Below, piece by piece: positions 1 to 9,142 of a stretch of 64,000 nucleotides of DNA. This stretch comes from Phycisphaerales bacterium (GTDB lineage Bacteria > Planctomycetota > Phycisphaerae > Phycisphaerales > SM1A02), in the NCBI GenBank assembly GCA_022446885.1, contig JAKVBU010000017.1, forward strand, positions 1 to 64,000, given 5' to 3'. Position 1 is the first letter of the stretch. Every line of letters starts with the position of its first letter. A model generated the notes under the pieces. It ran no database searches and was not told where the DNA came from. It saw only the letters and a list, made by a program, of their open reading frames with translations. The position numbers were made by a program, and so were the translations under genes.

Positions 1-88
1 CACGACCGTGACGGTGTGATCACCTATGTTCCGGTCAATGTGGTGAAGGCCGCGTCGTATTCCTCTTCCCTCAGACAGGAACGCCCCT

Positions 89-448
89 CTAGTGATCCAG
101 CAGTTCGATCGACACGCCGATCACGCCCAGAATGCCACCAGCGCTGTTTCGCAGTGGCTGCTTGGTTGTCTGAACGGTGAATGTGCGACCGGTAGCGTCT
201 GTTGCGGGCTCGACCACAGTAAGTGGCTCACCTGAATCAATCACCCGTTGATCATCGGCTCGGTACTGCTCAGCCAGATCCGGCCAGGAGAGGTCTTCGT
301 CTCGTTTGCCTGCAATGCTGGCGGCGTCTTCGCATCCGGCTTCCTTGGCAAACGTCTCGTTCGCCATCAGATAAATGCCCTCGGTGGTTTTGACGAACAG
401 CCTTCCGGGGCACTGTTGCACAATTGCTTCGATGCACTTCTCACACAT
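89..448 (-). CDS. Single PAS-domain protein
   Basis: A 119-residue protein that is almost entirely one PAS fold. The middle reads like a PAS_4-type sensor domain (FVKTTEGIYLMANETFA, then GKRDEDL, then a C-terminal stretch on TTKQPLRN and GVIGVSIE). There is no output domain, signal peptide or membrane segment, so it is a cytoplasmic stand-alone sensor or ligand-binding module. The N-terminus carries MCEKC and a further Cys at about residue 13, which could hold a metal or act as a thiol switch (inference). It lies 9 bases downstream of the FAD monooxygenase on the same strand and is probably cotranscribed with it. The ligand and partner are not visible from sequence. Confidence 0.8.
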   Translation of the reverse strand: MCEKCIEAIVQQCPGRLFVKTTEGIYLMANETFAKEAGCEDAASIAGKRDEDLSWPDLAEQYRADDQRVIDSGEPLTVVEPATDATGRTFTVQTTKQPLRNSAGGILGVIGVSIELLDH

Positions 449-457
449 GGCTCAAGT

Positions 458-1921
458 CTAGTGCGCTTTGGACGACAGCGACTCAACCCATTGGCTGATG
501 TGTACCTCACCCATCGCGGCGATCACGCCATCTGGCCGAACGAGCACTTGCCCACCCAGTTCAGCGACCAGCGCTGCATCAACCACACGTCGAATTGGGA
601 AGCCGCCCAGACCCAATTGCGCCGGGCCGGCATCTGCATCGCTGATGTGCAAGGCCTCGGCCCCCCGCAAGGCATCAGACACGAGACCGTCGCCCCAAAC
701 CCGATCTGGAAGGGCATCTCCCGGACACAGACGACGCGTGCCACCCCCACCGGCCAGCGGTGAGTTGCGATAACACACGACGTCCTCCGTCAGGGCCGAA
801 GCCACCTTTCGTCGCAGGGCAGGCACCGACAGAGCCAGATGCATCGCGGTACCTCGTAGCGATCGAACAATGCTGTTCTCGATCATGGCCGCCTTCAGCA
901 TGCGGCCCGTGTACTTGACCACCGCGGCGCCGATGGGGTGCCGCTCTGCCTGATAGGTATCAATGAGCGATCGCGCCGCAGCCCCACGCTCCACCAGCGA
1001 CACCTTCCATGCGAGATTGGCGGCATCCTGCATGCCGGTGTTCATGCCCTGTCCACCGGCAGGTGAGTGCACATGTGCCGCATCGCCCGCCAATAGCACA
1101 CGACCGTGCACATAGGAGGCAATCTGCCGCTCATTGACGCCGAACTGCCCAAGCCAGAGCGCCTCTCGAATTGTCCAGTTCATGGCCGAACGCGTGTCGA
1201 TGACCCGCTGGATGTCTTCGACCGTTGGATCGGCATAGTCCTGGCCGGGGGCCCGCTCGCCCGCAGAAGCAATCACCCGCCACCTGCTCTCGGAAATGGG
1301 AAAGAGCGCCACGGGCCCCTGCGGCCCACCTTCCATGACGGCGGCACCTTGCGGGGCATCGCCGTCAATGATGATGTCCGCCAGCAACCAACGCTGATCG
1401 ACTGTCTCACCCGGAAAGGCCAGATCGAGCGTGTGCCGCACCGTGCTGTGCGCTCCGTCACAGCCAATCAGCCAAGGTGTCTGGAGCGTCTCGCCAGTCG
1501 AGAGCGAACAGACGACACCTTCATCGCCGGGTTCGAACGACTCGAGTTTGGTCGATCGCTCAACCTGCACGCCGTGCTCGGCGAGGGCTTCGGTAAGCAG
1601 CTGCTCCGTGTCACACTGAGGAATGAACACACCAGCGGGCATGCCGTGGTCGCCCGATTCAAAGGGCAATTCGGCTATGGGCTTTCCGGAATCGAAGAAG
1701 AGCCCTCGCTCAGCGCGGATGTGCCCCTCGAGCACCCGCTGCCATGGCAGTGCCGGATCCAGCACCTGCAATGTGCGTCGCCACACGACCAGTGCTTTGC
1801 TGAGTGTGGTCGGACCCTCATTGACATCGATGATCCGCAGCGGCGTACCGTGCCGCGCCATCATGAGCGCGGCGGTCAACCCCACCGGACCAGCCCCTGC
1901 AATCAACACGCTCGTTGTCAT
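458..1921 (-). CDS. FAD-dependent aromatic-type monooxygenase (PheA/TfdB family)
   Basis: A 487-residue class A flavoprotein monooxygenase. The N-terminus has the FAD dinucleotide-binding motif (VLIAGAGPVGLTAALMMARHG), the centre has the second FAD/NADPH motif around IGCDGAHSTVR, and near residue 290 there is the flavin-binding GDAAHVHSPAGGQGMNTGMQD motif typical of PheA/TfdB/UbiH-like enzymes. The C-terminal 100 residues look like the thioredoxin-like tail of this family. I chose the ATG at 1921 because the GAGPVG motif then sits next to the start; the reading frame is open a further 56 codons upstream, but that extension is not family-like and would run across the neighbouring gene. The substrate cannot be told; phenolic or polyketide substrates are usual. 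It is divergent from the DUF2237 gene, 24 bases away. Confidence 0.9.
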   Translation of the reverse strand: MTTSVLIAGAGPVGLTAALMMARHGTPLRIIDVNEGPTTLSKALVVWRRTLQVLDPALPWQRVLEGHIRAERGLFFDSGKPIAELPFESGDHGMPAGVFIPQCDTEQLLTEALAEHGVQVERSTKLESFEPGDEGVVCSLSTGETLQTPWLIGCDGAHSTVRHTLDLAFPGETVDQRWLLADIIIDGDAPQGAAVMEGGPQGPVALFPISESRWRVIASAGERAPGQDYADPTVEDIQRVIDTRSAMNWTIREALWLGQFGVNERQIASYVHGRVLLAGDAAHVHSPAGGQGMNTGMQDAANLAWKVSLVERGAAARSLIDTYQAERHPIGAAVVKYTGRMLKAAMIENSIVRSLRGTAMHLALSVPALRRKVASALTEDVVCYRNSPLAGGGGTRRLCPGDALPDRVWGDGLVSDALRGAEALHISDADAGPAQLGLGGFPIRRVVDAALVAELGGQVLVRPDGVIAAMGEVHISQWVESLSSKAH

Positions 1922-1945
1922 GGGCACGATCCTACAATTGGCACA

Positions 1946-2341
1946 GTGATTCGATCCACCCAACCCGACACGCACGCCACCGCACGCAATGTGCTCGGTG
2001 GCCCACTGATGCCCTGTTCCACCGACCCGATGACGGGTTTCTACCGCACAGGTTGCTGCGACACGGGGCCCGATGACACAGGCAGCCACACGGTGTGCAT
2101 CGTTGCAACAGCCGAGTTTCTGGCGTTCTCAAGATCGGTCGGCAACGACCTGTCCACACCCGTCCCGGAGTGGGGTTTTCCCGGCATCCAGAGTGGCGAC
2201 CAATGGTGCCTGTGCGCTCCACGCTGGCAGGAGGCCCTTGAAGCAGGCATGGCCCCACCGGTCGTGCTGGGCGCCACCCATGAGGGGGCGTTGGCCTTTG
2301 TCTCGCTCGACGACCTGCGAAACCACGCTGTTGAGTCCTGA
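1946..2341 (+). CDS. DUF2237 family protein
   Basis: About 131 residues that match the DUF2237 family over nearly the whole length: NVLGGPLMPCSTDPMTGFYR, CCDTGPDDTGSHTVC, GNDLSTPVPEWGFPG, GDQWCLCAPRW and APPVVLGATHEGAL. Several cysteines are conserved (CSTD, GCC, WCLC), so a metal or redox role is possible, but no function is established for the family. The GTG at 1946 is the first start in frame that leaves a short N-terminal leader before NVLGG; the frame is open far upstream, antisense to the monooxygenase, which I do not regard as coding. It is divergently placed to the monooxygenase and the two may share a promoter region. Confidence 0.85.
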   Translation: MIRSTQPDTHATARNVLGGPLMPCSTDPMTGFYRTGCCDTGPDDTGSHTVCIVATAEFLAFSRSVGNDLSTPVPEWGFPGIQSGDQWCLCAPRWQEALEAGMAPPVVLGATHEGALAFVSLDDLRNHAVES

Positions 2342-2429
2342 GCCCCCACGGCAAGGTTGATCGCAATCTGGCTCTTGCCGCGCCAGCCTCCAAAGGCCAA
2401 GCAGACCGAGCAGTCGGTAGGCTTTGGAC

Positions 2430-3950
2430 ATGCTGCACCTTGCCATCGTCCCACTGCTTGCACTCTTGGCCGACACGCCTCAAACGCGTCCCAACATCAT
2501 CTTCTTCCTCAGCGACGATCACGCCTGCAATGCCGTGGGCGCCTATGGATCGGTGATCAACGAGACTCCGCACATCGACCGGCTGGCGAAAGAAGGCGCC
2601 ACCTTCGACCGCGCCTTCTGCAGCAATGGCATCTGCGCGCCCAGCCGGGCCGCCTTCTTGACGGGCGTGCACGGCTACATCAACGGCGTTGAGAACAACA
2701 GCCACAAGTTCGATGGCACGCAGCCCACCATCGCAACACAGCTCAATGACGCCGGCTATACGACGGCCATGATCGGCAAGTGGCATCTGAAGACTGATCC
2801 GGTGGGCTTTGACTACTGGGACATTCTGCCCGGACAAGGCCACTACTACGCCCCCGACTTTCGCACCAAAGACGGCAAGCGCCGGGTGCAAGGCCATGTC
2901 TCGGAGATCACCGCAGATCTGGCACTCGACTGGCTCAAGAACAAACGCGACCCACAAAAACCCTTCATGCTCATGATGAACCAGAAGGCCCCCCACCGGG
3001 CGTGGATGCCCGCACCCGAGCATCTGGACATGTTCGAAGGCGAGTTGATTCCCGAACCCCCATCGCTGCTCGACGATCACGAAGGCCGTGGTACGGCCGC
3101 CAAGGAACAGGAGATGGAGATCGCTGATCACATGTGGCTCTGGTACGACCTGAAGATCGACCCAGACGAAGGCACCCCACTCACCGGCCCAGATCGTTGG
3201 GCGAAGGGGCGATACGACCGAATGAGCGATGCGCAGGCGCAGGCATGGAAGGAAGCCTATGACCCCCGCAATGAAGCCTTCGACGAAGCCGACCTCGAAG
3301 GAGACGATCTGACGCGTTACAAGTATCAGCGGTACATCAAGGACTATCTCCGCTGCGTGGCAGGCGTCGATGACTCGGTTGGCCGCGTACTCGATTGGCT
3401 GGATGAGAACGACCTCACCGACAACACCATCGTGATCTACGCCAGTGATCAGGGGTTCTTTCTGGGCGAACAGGGTTGGTACGACAAGCGCTTCATGAAT
3501 GACCCAGCGCTTCGGCTACCTCTGATTGTTCGTTGGCCAGGCGTCACCAAGCCCGGATCACGCATCGACGCCATGACCCAGAACATCGATCTCATGCCCA
3601 CGCTGTGCGCTGCCGGTGGTGCCGCAGTGCCTGAGCGAGTGCAGGGCGAGGACCTGCGTCCACTGCTCGAAGGTGAGACGCCTGAAGATTGGCGAGATGC
3701 CATCTACTACCGGTACATCGAACAGGGTGTGCACAATGTGGCACCGCACGAGGGCGTACGCACCGACCGCTATGCCTTGATCCACTGGCCCACCCATGGT
3801 GAGTGGGAGCTCTTTGATCTGGAAACAGATCCTCAGGAAGTGCGTAATGTGCACGATGACCCCGCTTTCGCGGATGTCCGATCACGCATGCATGATGCCC
3901 TGGACAAGGTTCGCACGATCTATGCCGCTCCCAGCATGTCTGGGTCCTGA
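2430..3950 (+). CDS. Sulfatase (arylsulfatase A-type, probably periplasmic)
   Basis: A 506-residue sulfatase. The first sulfatase signature is present as CAPSRAAFLTG near residue 70, whose Cys is the residue converted to formylglycine by an FGE-type enzyme. The metal ligands are visible at the start (FFLSDDHA) and the end (IYASDQGFFLGEQGWYDKR), and IGKWHLK carries the expected Lys/His pair. A short hydrophobic N-terminus (LHLAIVPLLALLA) indicates export. The start is placed at the ATG of MLHLAIV; a TTG two codons upstream is an alternative. Such enzymes in planctomycetes strip sulfate from algal polysaccharides or glycosaminoglycans; the substrate here is not known. No other polysaccharide-degradation gene is adjacent. 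Confidence 0.92.
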   Translation: MLHLAIVPLLALLADTPQTRPNIIFFLSDDHACNAVGAYGSVINETPHIDRLAKEGATFDRAFCSNGICAPSRAAFLTGVHGYINGVENNSHKFDGTQPTIATQLNDAGYTTAMIGKWHLKTDPVGFDYWDILPGQGHYYAPDFRTKDGKRRVQGHVSEITADLALDWLKNKRDPQKPFMLMMNQKAPHRAWMPAPEHLDMFEGELIPEPPSLLDDHEGRGTAAKEQEMEIADHMWLWYDLKIDPDEGTPLTGPDRWAKGRYDRMSDAQAQAWKEAYDPRNEAFDEADLEGDDLTRYKYQRYIKDYLRCVAGVDDSVGRVLDWLDENDLTDNTIVIYASDQGFFLGEQGWYDKRFMNDPALRLPLIVRWPGVTKPGSRIDAMTQNIDLMPTLCAAGGAAVPERVQGEDLRPLLEGETPEDWRDAIYYRYIEQGVHNVAPHEGVRTDRYALIHWPTHGEWELFDLETDPQEVRNVHDDPAFADVRSRMHDALDKVRTIYAAPSMSGS

Positions 3951-3992
3951 CCACCTGTAACTGCAGGCCACCTCAACTGCAATTTGATTTCG

Positions 3993-3998
3993 TATACT
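3993..3998 (+). promoter_or_regulatory. Candidate -10 box upstream of the CsgG/LpoB operon
   Basis: TATACT lies in the 127-base gap ahead of the gene at 4078, in a locally AT-rich patch that stands out from the GC-rich surroundings. No good -35 hexamer sits 16-18 bases upstream, so this is only a candidate. The following gene has a strong Shine-Dalgarno sequence (GAGAAGGAGA) 5 bases before its ATG. Confidence 0.3.
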
Positions 3999-4077
3999 CG
4001 GCTGGACACTGGGCCGGAGGGGTAGACCAGTTCAGTCGCTCACTCGTGGTCGCGGCGTCCGAGAGAAGGAGATCCCG

Positions 4078-6195
4078 ATGCGCCTACTCCAGTCAGTTTT
4101 CGCACTGAACGCCCTGAGTGCCCTGCTGCTTGCTGGCTTCACCTGCCCTGCGATGGCTCAAGAGAAGCCCCGAGTGGCCGTGCAGAAGATCGAAGCCACA
4201 CCTGCTGTCATGCAACGGGCCCGCGGCGACGGTGCATCGGTCGCAAACGTGCTCGAGCAGATCATGCAGGGGGCGCAGTCTGATCTCGAAAACGCCATGC
4301 TGGGTACAGGCATGTTCGAGGTTACGTCGGGCAGCGAATTGCGCACCGTACTCGACGCGCAGGATCTCCAGAACTCCGGCTTGTTCGATGAAGACGACCC
4401 GGCAACAGCCCGCCCCTTCCAACTGGCCGGCTTCAACTACATCGCAACCGTCACAGTCAACAATTTCCAGTTGATCGACCGCCGCGATGTGGTGGACGAC
4501 ACCTTCGGGCCAACGCTGTACATCTTCGAGACCATTCAATTGGGCGCCGTCGTGCAGGTGCACGATGTCACGAAAGGCACCTTGCTGGCCTCGACCGACG
4601 TCGTTTCCGAACATAGTCAGGAGACGCGCATCATCGAGGGGTCGCGTCAGGATGGGTCATACACCAGCAGCATGATCGGCACGGTCAGCCGCGATCTCGC
4701 GACCGACGCCGCCGCGGCGATTCTTGACACGATCGCGCCAGCCCGCGTCATCGAGTTTCAGGAAGGCGTGATCTGGATGAATCGTGGCCGGGGCGCAGGC
4801 GTGGCGGTAGGTGACATCTTCCGGGTGCTTGATCCGGGCCGCGTGTTGCGTGACCCCACCACCGGCGCCGTGCTGGGCTCCAGCGAGTCGCTCAACGGTT
4901 GGGCTGTGATCACCGACGTGCAGGACAAGTATTCAGTCGCTGAAGCCATCTCCCTCAAGCGAGCCCCATCGGTGGGCCACAGCACGATGCGTGGCGGCCA
5001 GCCGCTGCCGGAGTCACTGCTGGCCTCAATGCGGGCAAGTGGCCCATTCGAGCCACCCGCTCGACGGCTGCCCCCTGCCCCAGACCTCGCCATGGCCTGG
5101 CCCAACGCCCAAGATGCGGACGACGCTCAGCCCAACCGATCTCGATCAGTTTCGATCGCGCTCTTCGTTGACAACGTCGCCGAACAGGTGCCCGACGATC
5201 GCGTGTCCACGCTGGAGCGGCAACTGCAGTCGATGCTCGCTGACAAGGGCATTCGAGTGATCGCCCGCCGCGATGTGCTCGACGCCGTCTCCACTCTGAA
5301 CACCGGCCGAGCCGATGCCGGCACCGGCGATGTAGATCAGACAGAAGCGCAGCGTGTGCTCTCAGATCAGGCCTCTGTGGTGAGCCTGGCCCGAACGCTG
5401 GGCGCCGACGGCATCATGACGGCCACGATCGTCTCGGGCCTGCTCGACACGACTGTCTCGAGGCAGACGCAGCGCATCGTTGCCAAGGCGCAGGTGGACG
5501 TGGCCTGGTCACTCTTGGAGGGATACAGCGGGGCCACGCTCGATGGCGGGCTTGTCGATGCCGATGAGCGATTCATCGCCAGCGATGAGCGTGTGCGGCT
5601 TGAAGTGAACACCATCGATCGGCTACTGCGCGAGGCCGCTTCCGAGATTGCCGATGACGTACAAGCGTCACTCGCAGCGGGACGGGGCCCGAACATGCAG
5701 TTGGCGCCACCGAGCCGTTCGGTGGAGATCGTGGCCAGCCTGCAAAACATGACCGTGCCGGAGATCAAAGCCATCGACGGTGTCTGGACCATCACAGGCG
5801 ATCGCTACCCCTTGGCTGCGGATGCCTGCATGCTGTCGATTGACGGTGTGATGGTGGGATCAACGCCCGGACCGATTCAGATTCAAGAGGGCACTGTTCG
5901 ACTTCGACTGGAACACCCGCTGTGCGAAACGGTGGACCGCTATGTACGAATCGACGACACCACGGGCACGCTGCGCATTCCAGTGGTGCTCTCAGCCGAG
6001 GGGCGCGACGAATTCGAACGCCGCACCGAGTTCTTCGAGAAGCTCAAGGATGGGGCCGCCATGCGTGAAAACGAGCGAGCCATTGTGGAGGGCATCGTTG
6101 ACTTCCTCGAGCGCAGTTCCATCACGATCGACACCAGTCAGGTTCGAAATCTGAGCATCGGGCAACCAAGTATCTGGCTGCAGGGGCTGGAGTGA
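4078..6195 (+). CDS. CsgG/HfaB-like secreted protein with PEGA-like tail
   Basis: A 705-residue exported protein with a clear signal peptide (residues 1-27, cleavage after CPAMA). Residues about 30-240 resemble the CsgG/HfaB/LpoB fold, which assembles or regulates envelope machines: KPRVAVQKIE, then a long helix, then GFNYIATVTVNNFQL. A second related module starts near residue 358 (SVSIALFVDNVAEQVPDDR) and includes LGADGIMTATIVSG. Near residue 585 a short PEGA-like segment appears (SIDGVMVGSTPGPIQI). It has no lipobox Cys. It is the first gene of a run whose next start is 1 base past its stop, followed by COG3014-, YcfL- and LpoB-like lipoproteins, so it likely acts with them at the outer membrane or peptidoglycan. 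The exact role is inference. Confidence 0.8.
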   Translation: MRLLQSVFALNALSALLLAGFTCPAMAQEKPRVAVQKIEATPAVMQRARGDGASVANVLEQIMQGAQSDLENAMLGTGMFEVTSGSELRTVLDAQDLQNSGLFDEDDPATARPFQLAGFNYIATVTVNNFQLIDRRDVVDDTFGPTLYIFETIQLGAVVQVHDVTKGTLLASTDVVSEHSQETRIIEGSRQDGSYTSSMIGTVSRDLATDAAAAILDTIAPARVIEFQEGVIWMNRGRGAGVAVGDIFRVLDPGRVLRDPTTGAVLGSSESLNGWAVITDVQDKYSVAEAISLKRAPSVGHSTMRGGQPLPESLLASMRASGPFEPPARRLPPAPDLAMAWPNAQDADDAQPNRSRSVSIALFVDNVAEQVPDDRVSTLERQLQSMLADKGIRVIARRDVLDAVSTLNTGRADAGTGDVDQTEAQRVLSDQASVVSLARTLGADGIMTATIVSGLLDTTVSRQTQRIVAKAQVDVAWSLLEGYSGATLDGGLVDADERFIASDERVRLEVNTIDRLLREAASEIADDVQASLAAGRGPNMQLAPPSRSVEIVASLQNMTVPEIKAIDGVWTITGDRYPLAADACMLSIDGVMVGSTPGPIQIQEGTVRLRLEHPLCETVDRYVRIDDTTGTLRIPVVLSAEGRDEFERRTEFFEKLKDGAAMRENERAIVEGIVDFLERSSITIDTSQVRNLSIGQPSIWLQGLE

Positions 6196-6196
6196 A

Positions 6197-8683
6197 ATGA
6201 ACACACTCAGATGGACCATCGCATTGGTGGCGGGCTGGTCGCTTGTGGGCTGCCAGGCTGAATACCGATCAGACGCCCGCAAACTCGACACGCTCTGGAC
6301 TGAAGGCAAGTATGAGGAGGCTGCGACCAGAGCATGGGTGGATGCCAAAGAGGAAGGTCGGCACCGCAAGAACCGCGTGATCTACTTCCTCGAAGCTGGG
6401 CGAGCGGCACAGGCTGCCGGTGACTACGCCACCAGCGCCCACGCCTTCGACAAAGCCTTCGTTGACACCTTTCCCTATCTGCACGAGTCGCCCGAAGCCA
6501 CCGTGTCAGAGGCCATCGTCACCACGGTTGGCAATGACACGATGTCGATCTACCGCGGCACGCCCGCCGACCGCATCATGCTGCACACGCTCAACGCCTT
6601 GAACTTCATGGCCATGGGCGACATGGCCACCGCCCGAGTCGAGTTGAATCGGGCCATGCTCTGGCAAGACGACGCGCAACACCGCTACGCCCGAGCGATC
6701 GAGTTGGCCCGGGCCAAGAACGCATCTGACGTCGATGAGGCGGCTGGCAAGTGGGATGCCGATGGCGGCGATGGGTGGACTTCAGACTCCGCCGGTGTCA
6801 TGCACGGAAACACTGCCCGCATTCTGGACACTCACTATGGCAACCTCCCCAACAAGGTTGCCTGGTCAGACTATTGCAGCCCGTTCACCTGGCATCTCGA
6901 TGGCGTGTTCCGGCTGGCGATGGCTGCGGATCCTGATCGAGTCTCCCCCAGGGGCGGTGATCAGGCCTCGTCAACCTTCAGTCTGAAGGAGACGCTTCGC
7001 CGGGCGCCGAATCTGTCCCATGTCGTGCACCATGATCTGGCCAGTGCTCAGCATGGGTCCCTCCCGGAGCCCACCACCTGGGTCTACTTCATGACTGGGC
7101 AGGCGCCCGAGCTCGAGGAGAAACGCATCACGATGCCTCTGGCGCTGGCTGGGGGTTTCTCGATGCCGACGCTGGCGCTGCCATCCATGGTTGACGATGG
7201 CGACATGGTGCCATGGCTGGAATTGCGAACCGCTGAAGATGGCACCCAACGCACACACTTGCTGGCTGATACGGCGAAGATTGCCAAGGGGCAGTTCCGC
7301 GAACGCCTGCCGATCATCATTTCACAGGAAGCGATTCGGGCCACAGGCAAGGCGGTCGCCGCGTGGATGGCCACGCGTCTTGCCAGCCAGCAGCAGAATC
7401 TTGCCACCAGCTTGCTGGCGCTAGGCGCGATCGTCTATCAGGTTGGTTCTGCCCAAGCTGACCTGCGTTCATGGCGCACAGCGCCTTCGCAGATCCAGGT
7501 AGCCCGCATTCCCACGCCGAGTTCCGGGCAGATACATCTGTCGTCTCCTGATGGGCGAGACTTCGGTGCCCACGAAGTTGCCGAAGGCGCCCACAATATT
7601 CTCGTGGTCTCGATGCCCTCATCGCAGGCGCAGGGGGCTTCGGTGATGCCGATTCAACTCACCGGCGATCGACCCGAGTGGGTCGCTGCCTTTGATCTTC
7701 GAGCCGACCCCAATGCCGAGCCTGCCCGGCCAGAGCCGGCCCCCGTGAGTCACACACCAATTCAAGACCCAACGAGCGGGCCTGTCATGGTGGCGCAGGA
7801 TCCTTCACCGGCTGCCCCACACGATGTAGCAATCGAGCCTGCTGAGGCAGTCCATGCCGAGCCGCCGCCAGTTCAGATTGCCCAAGCAGAAGCACCGGAT
7901 ACGCCCGACGAGCCGGCAGAAGTAGCGCACAGCCAGCCGCCGCCAGTTCAGATTGCCCAAGCACAAGCACCGGATGCGCCCAACGAGCCCGTTGACATCG
8001 ATCAATTGAATGCACCCGAGGCAGAAGATGGCGAGTTGGTCGTTGTCGATGCAGCACCACCTGTTGCGACTGAGCCGGCCCTGATACAGCCTGAACCAGT
8101 ACCGCCAACCTCGATCGAGTCTGATGTGGCTGCACCTACACGTGGCACAGCGGCATTGGCCGTTTCAGGTCAGGCTTCTCCCGGTCAGACGCCCCCCGGT
8201 CAGACGCCCCCCGGTCAGCCTAGGCCCATGTCCCGGCCAAGTCTGCTCCCTTCAGGTGCACATGGCGTCAAGGCTGTCAAGCTCCGTTGGGCCCAAGACA
8301 TGGCTGATGATGCCGAGTTGACCAAACTCCTGGACGCACCCGTACGACTCATGTCAGGCCCTGATGGGTATCGCGTCTGGGATGGCAGCGGCCCCATGTT
8401 GGTCACAACGCCTGAAGCCCTCCTGCGACGGCGCGGCTGCACGATGCACCACGATGCCATGCATGCCATGGCCGACTCGATCAAGGCCGGGCTCAAACGA
8501 CGTGGATTCATGGGCGTCACCGTCACGCCGGCCTGCTCGATGCCCGACAACAAGGGGCAACTCACTTTGCATCTGATCGCCCACATGCCACTACAGGGCG
8601 CAAGCACACCGCCTGCCCTTCCGGCCGGGCTTCGGCTGGTGCCAGTACCGTCAACCCCCGTCACAACGGAGCCAGCATCATGA
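6197..8683 (+). CDS. COG3014-type lipoprotein with long Pro/Ala-rich extension
   Basis: An 828-residue lipoprotein: lipobox WSLVGC with Cys19. Residues 20-450 match the COG3014 family, with a tetratricopeptide-like helical region (AGRAAQAAGDYATSAHAFDK, then LNALNFMAMGDMATARVEL) and the family's typical end of the core, DLRSWRTAPSQIQVARI. After about residue 500 the protein becomes a Pro/Ala/Glu-rich low-complexity linker with internal duplications, then a separate C-terminal domain of about 130 residues. COG3014 genes sit beside ycfL and lpoB in gammaproteobacteria, and the same neighbours follow here. The linker is long enough to span part of the periplasm (inference). The next gene overlaps its stop by 4 bases (ATGA), indicating translational coupling. 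Confidence 0.8.
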   Translation: MNTLRWTIALVAGWSLVGCQAEYRSDARKLDTLWTEGKYEEAATRAWVDAKEEGRHRKNRVIYFLEAGRAAQAAGDYATSAHAFDKAFVDTFPYLHESPEATVSEAIVTTVGNDTMSIYRGTPADRIMLHTLNALNFMAMGDMATARVELNRAMLWQDDAQHRYARAIELARAKNASDVDEAAGKWDADGGDGWTSDSAGVMHGNTARILDTHYGNLPNKVAWSDYCSPFTWHLDGVFRLAMAADPDRVSPRGGDQASSTFSLKETLRRAPNLSHVVHHDLASAQHGSLPEPTTWVYFMTGQAPELEEKRITMPLALAGGFSMPTLALPSMVDDGDMVPWLELRTAEDGTQRTHLLADTAKIAKGQFRERLPIIISQEAIRATGKAVAAWMATRLASQQQNLATSLLALGAIVYQVGSAQADLRSWRTAPSQIQVARIPTPSSGQIHLSSPDGRDFGAHEVAEGAHNILVVSMPSSQAQGASVMPIQLTGDRPEWVAAFDLRADPNAEPARPEPAPVSHTPIQDPTSGPVMVAQDPSPAAPHDVAIEPAEAVHAEPPPVQIAQAEAPDTPDEPAEVAHSQPPPVQIAQAQAPDAPNEPVDIDQLNAPEAEDGELVVVDAAPPVATEPALIQPEPVPPTSIESDVAAPTRGTAALAVSGQASPGQTPPGQTPPGQPRPMSRPSLLPSGAHGVKAVKLRWAQDMADDAELTKLLDAPVRLMSGPDGYRVWDGSGPMLVTTPEALLRRRGCTMHHDAMHAMADSIKAGLKRRGFMGVTVTPACSMPDNKGQLTLHLIAHMPLQGASTPPALPAGLRLVPVPSTPVTTEPAS
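7861..8010 (+). repeat. 75-bp direct repeat encoding a 25-residue duplication
   Basis: Two 75-base units beginning at 7861 and 7936 share a nearly identical core encoding PPPVQIAQA followed by an acidic/Pro-rich stretch. They lie in the low-complexity linker of the COG3014-type protein, in frame, so changes in copy number would change linker length without breaking the gene. Confidence 0.85.
8181..8218 (+). repeat. 15-bp tandem repeat in linker
   Basis: Two and a half copies of CCGGTCAGACGCCCC at 8181, 8196 and 8211, encoding repeated PGQTP. It is in frame within the same protein linker. Confidence 0.9.
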
Positions 8684-9108
8684 CCATCGCCAGGTTCATG
8701 TCTCCCCTGCTCGTTGCCACCATGCTCTTGAGCATTGGCTGCGGCACGGTCAACACCGTCAGCACCCGCACGACGAAGCCCGCTGACACCGTGCACACGG
8801 CTCACAAAGGCATCAATGATCTGCTCACCGAGATCTTCCTTCACTGCACTGATGTCCGCTTGTTCCGCAGCGAACCCTCGGGGCATCTGAAGGTGCAGAT
8901 CGATGTCGCCAACGATGGTTTCTCAACCCGCACGTTCGCGTGGAAGATTGTCTGGCTTGATGCCGCGGGCAACACCATCGAGTCCATCACGAATGTGTGG
9001 GAAGGCACCAGCGTGGTCGCCGGTGCCTCCGTCACGCTCACATCGCTGGCGCCCCGCGCCAACGCGACCGACTTCGTGTTCCAACTTCGACGATCCGATT
9101 CATTCTGA
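8680..9108 (+). CDS. YcfL-like (DUF1425) lipoprotein
   Basis: A 142-residue lipoprotein with lipobox LLSIGC (Cys21). The C-terminal 90 residues have the YcfL/DUF1425 pattern, an immunoglobulin-like beta-sandwich: LKVQIDVANDGFSTRTFAWKI, then WLDAAGNTI, then SVTLTSLAPRANATDFVFQLRR. The start ATG overlaps the stop of the upstream gene. In gammaproteobacteria ycfL is adjacent to lpoB, and the LpoB-like gene follows here after 34 bases. No biochemical activity is established for YcfL; association with peptidoglycan synthase regulation rests on gene neighbourhood. Confidence 0.82.
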   Translation: MTIARFMSPLLVATMLLSIGCGTVNTVSTRTTKPADTVHTAHKGINDLLTEIFLHCTDVRLFRSEPSGHLKVQIDVANDGFSTRTFAWKIVWLDAAGNTIESITNVWEGTSVVAGASVTLTSLAPRANATDFVFQLRRSDSF

Positions 9109-9142
9109 CCACTCTCCCGCCTCCTTGAACGGGGAAACACCC

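Noticed and set aside
1-180. Open reading frame from the left edge to a TGA at 178-180 on the plus strand
   Set aside because: It overlaps the well-supported PAS gene by 92 bases in antisense and has no family-like motif. Bases 1-88 hold no other gene I can support; they may contain the end of something cut by the edge.
1932-3131. 399-codon minus-strand frame opposite the sulfatase
   Set aside because: No recognisable domain. The plus-strand sulfatase has clear catalytic motifs, and long antisense frames are expected in GC-rich DNA.
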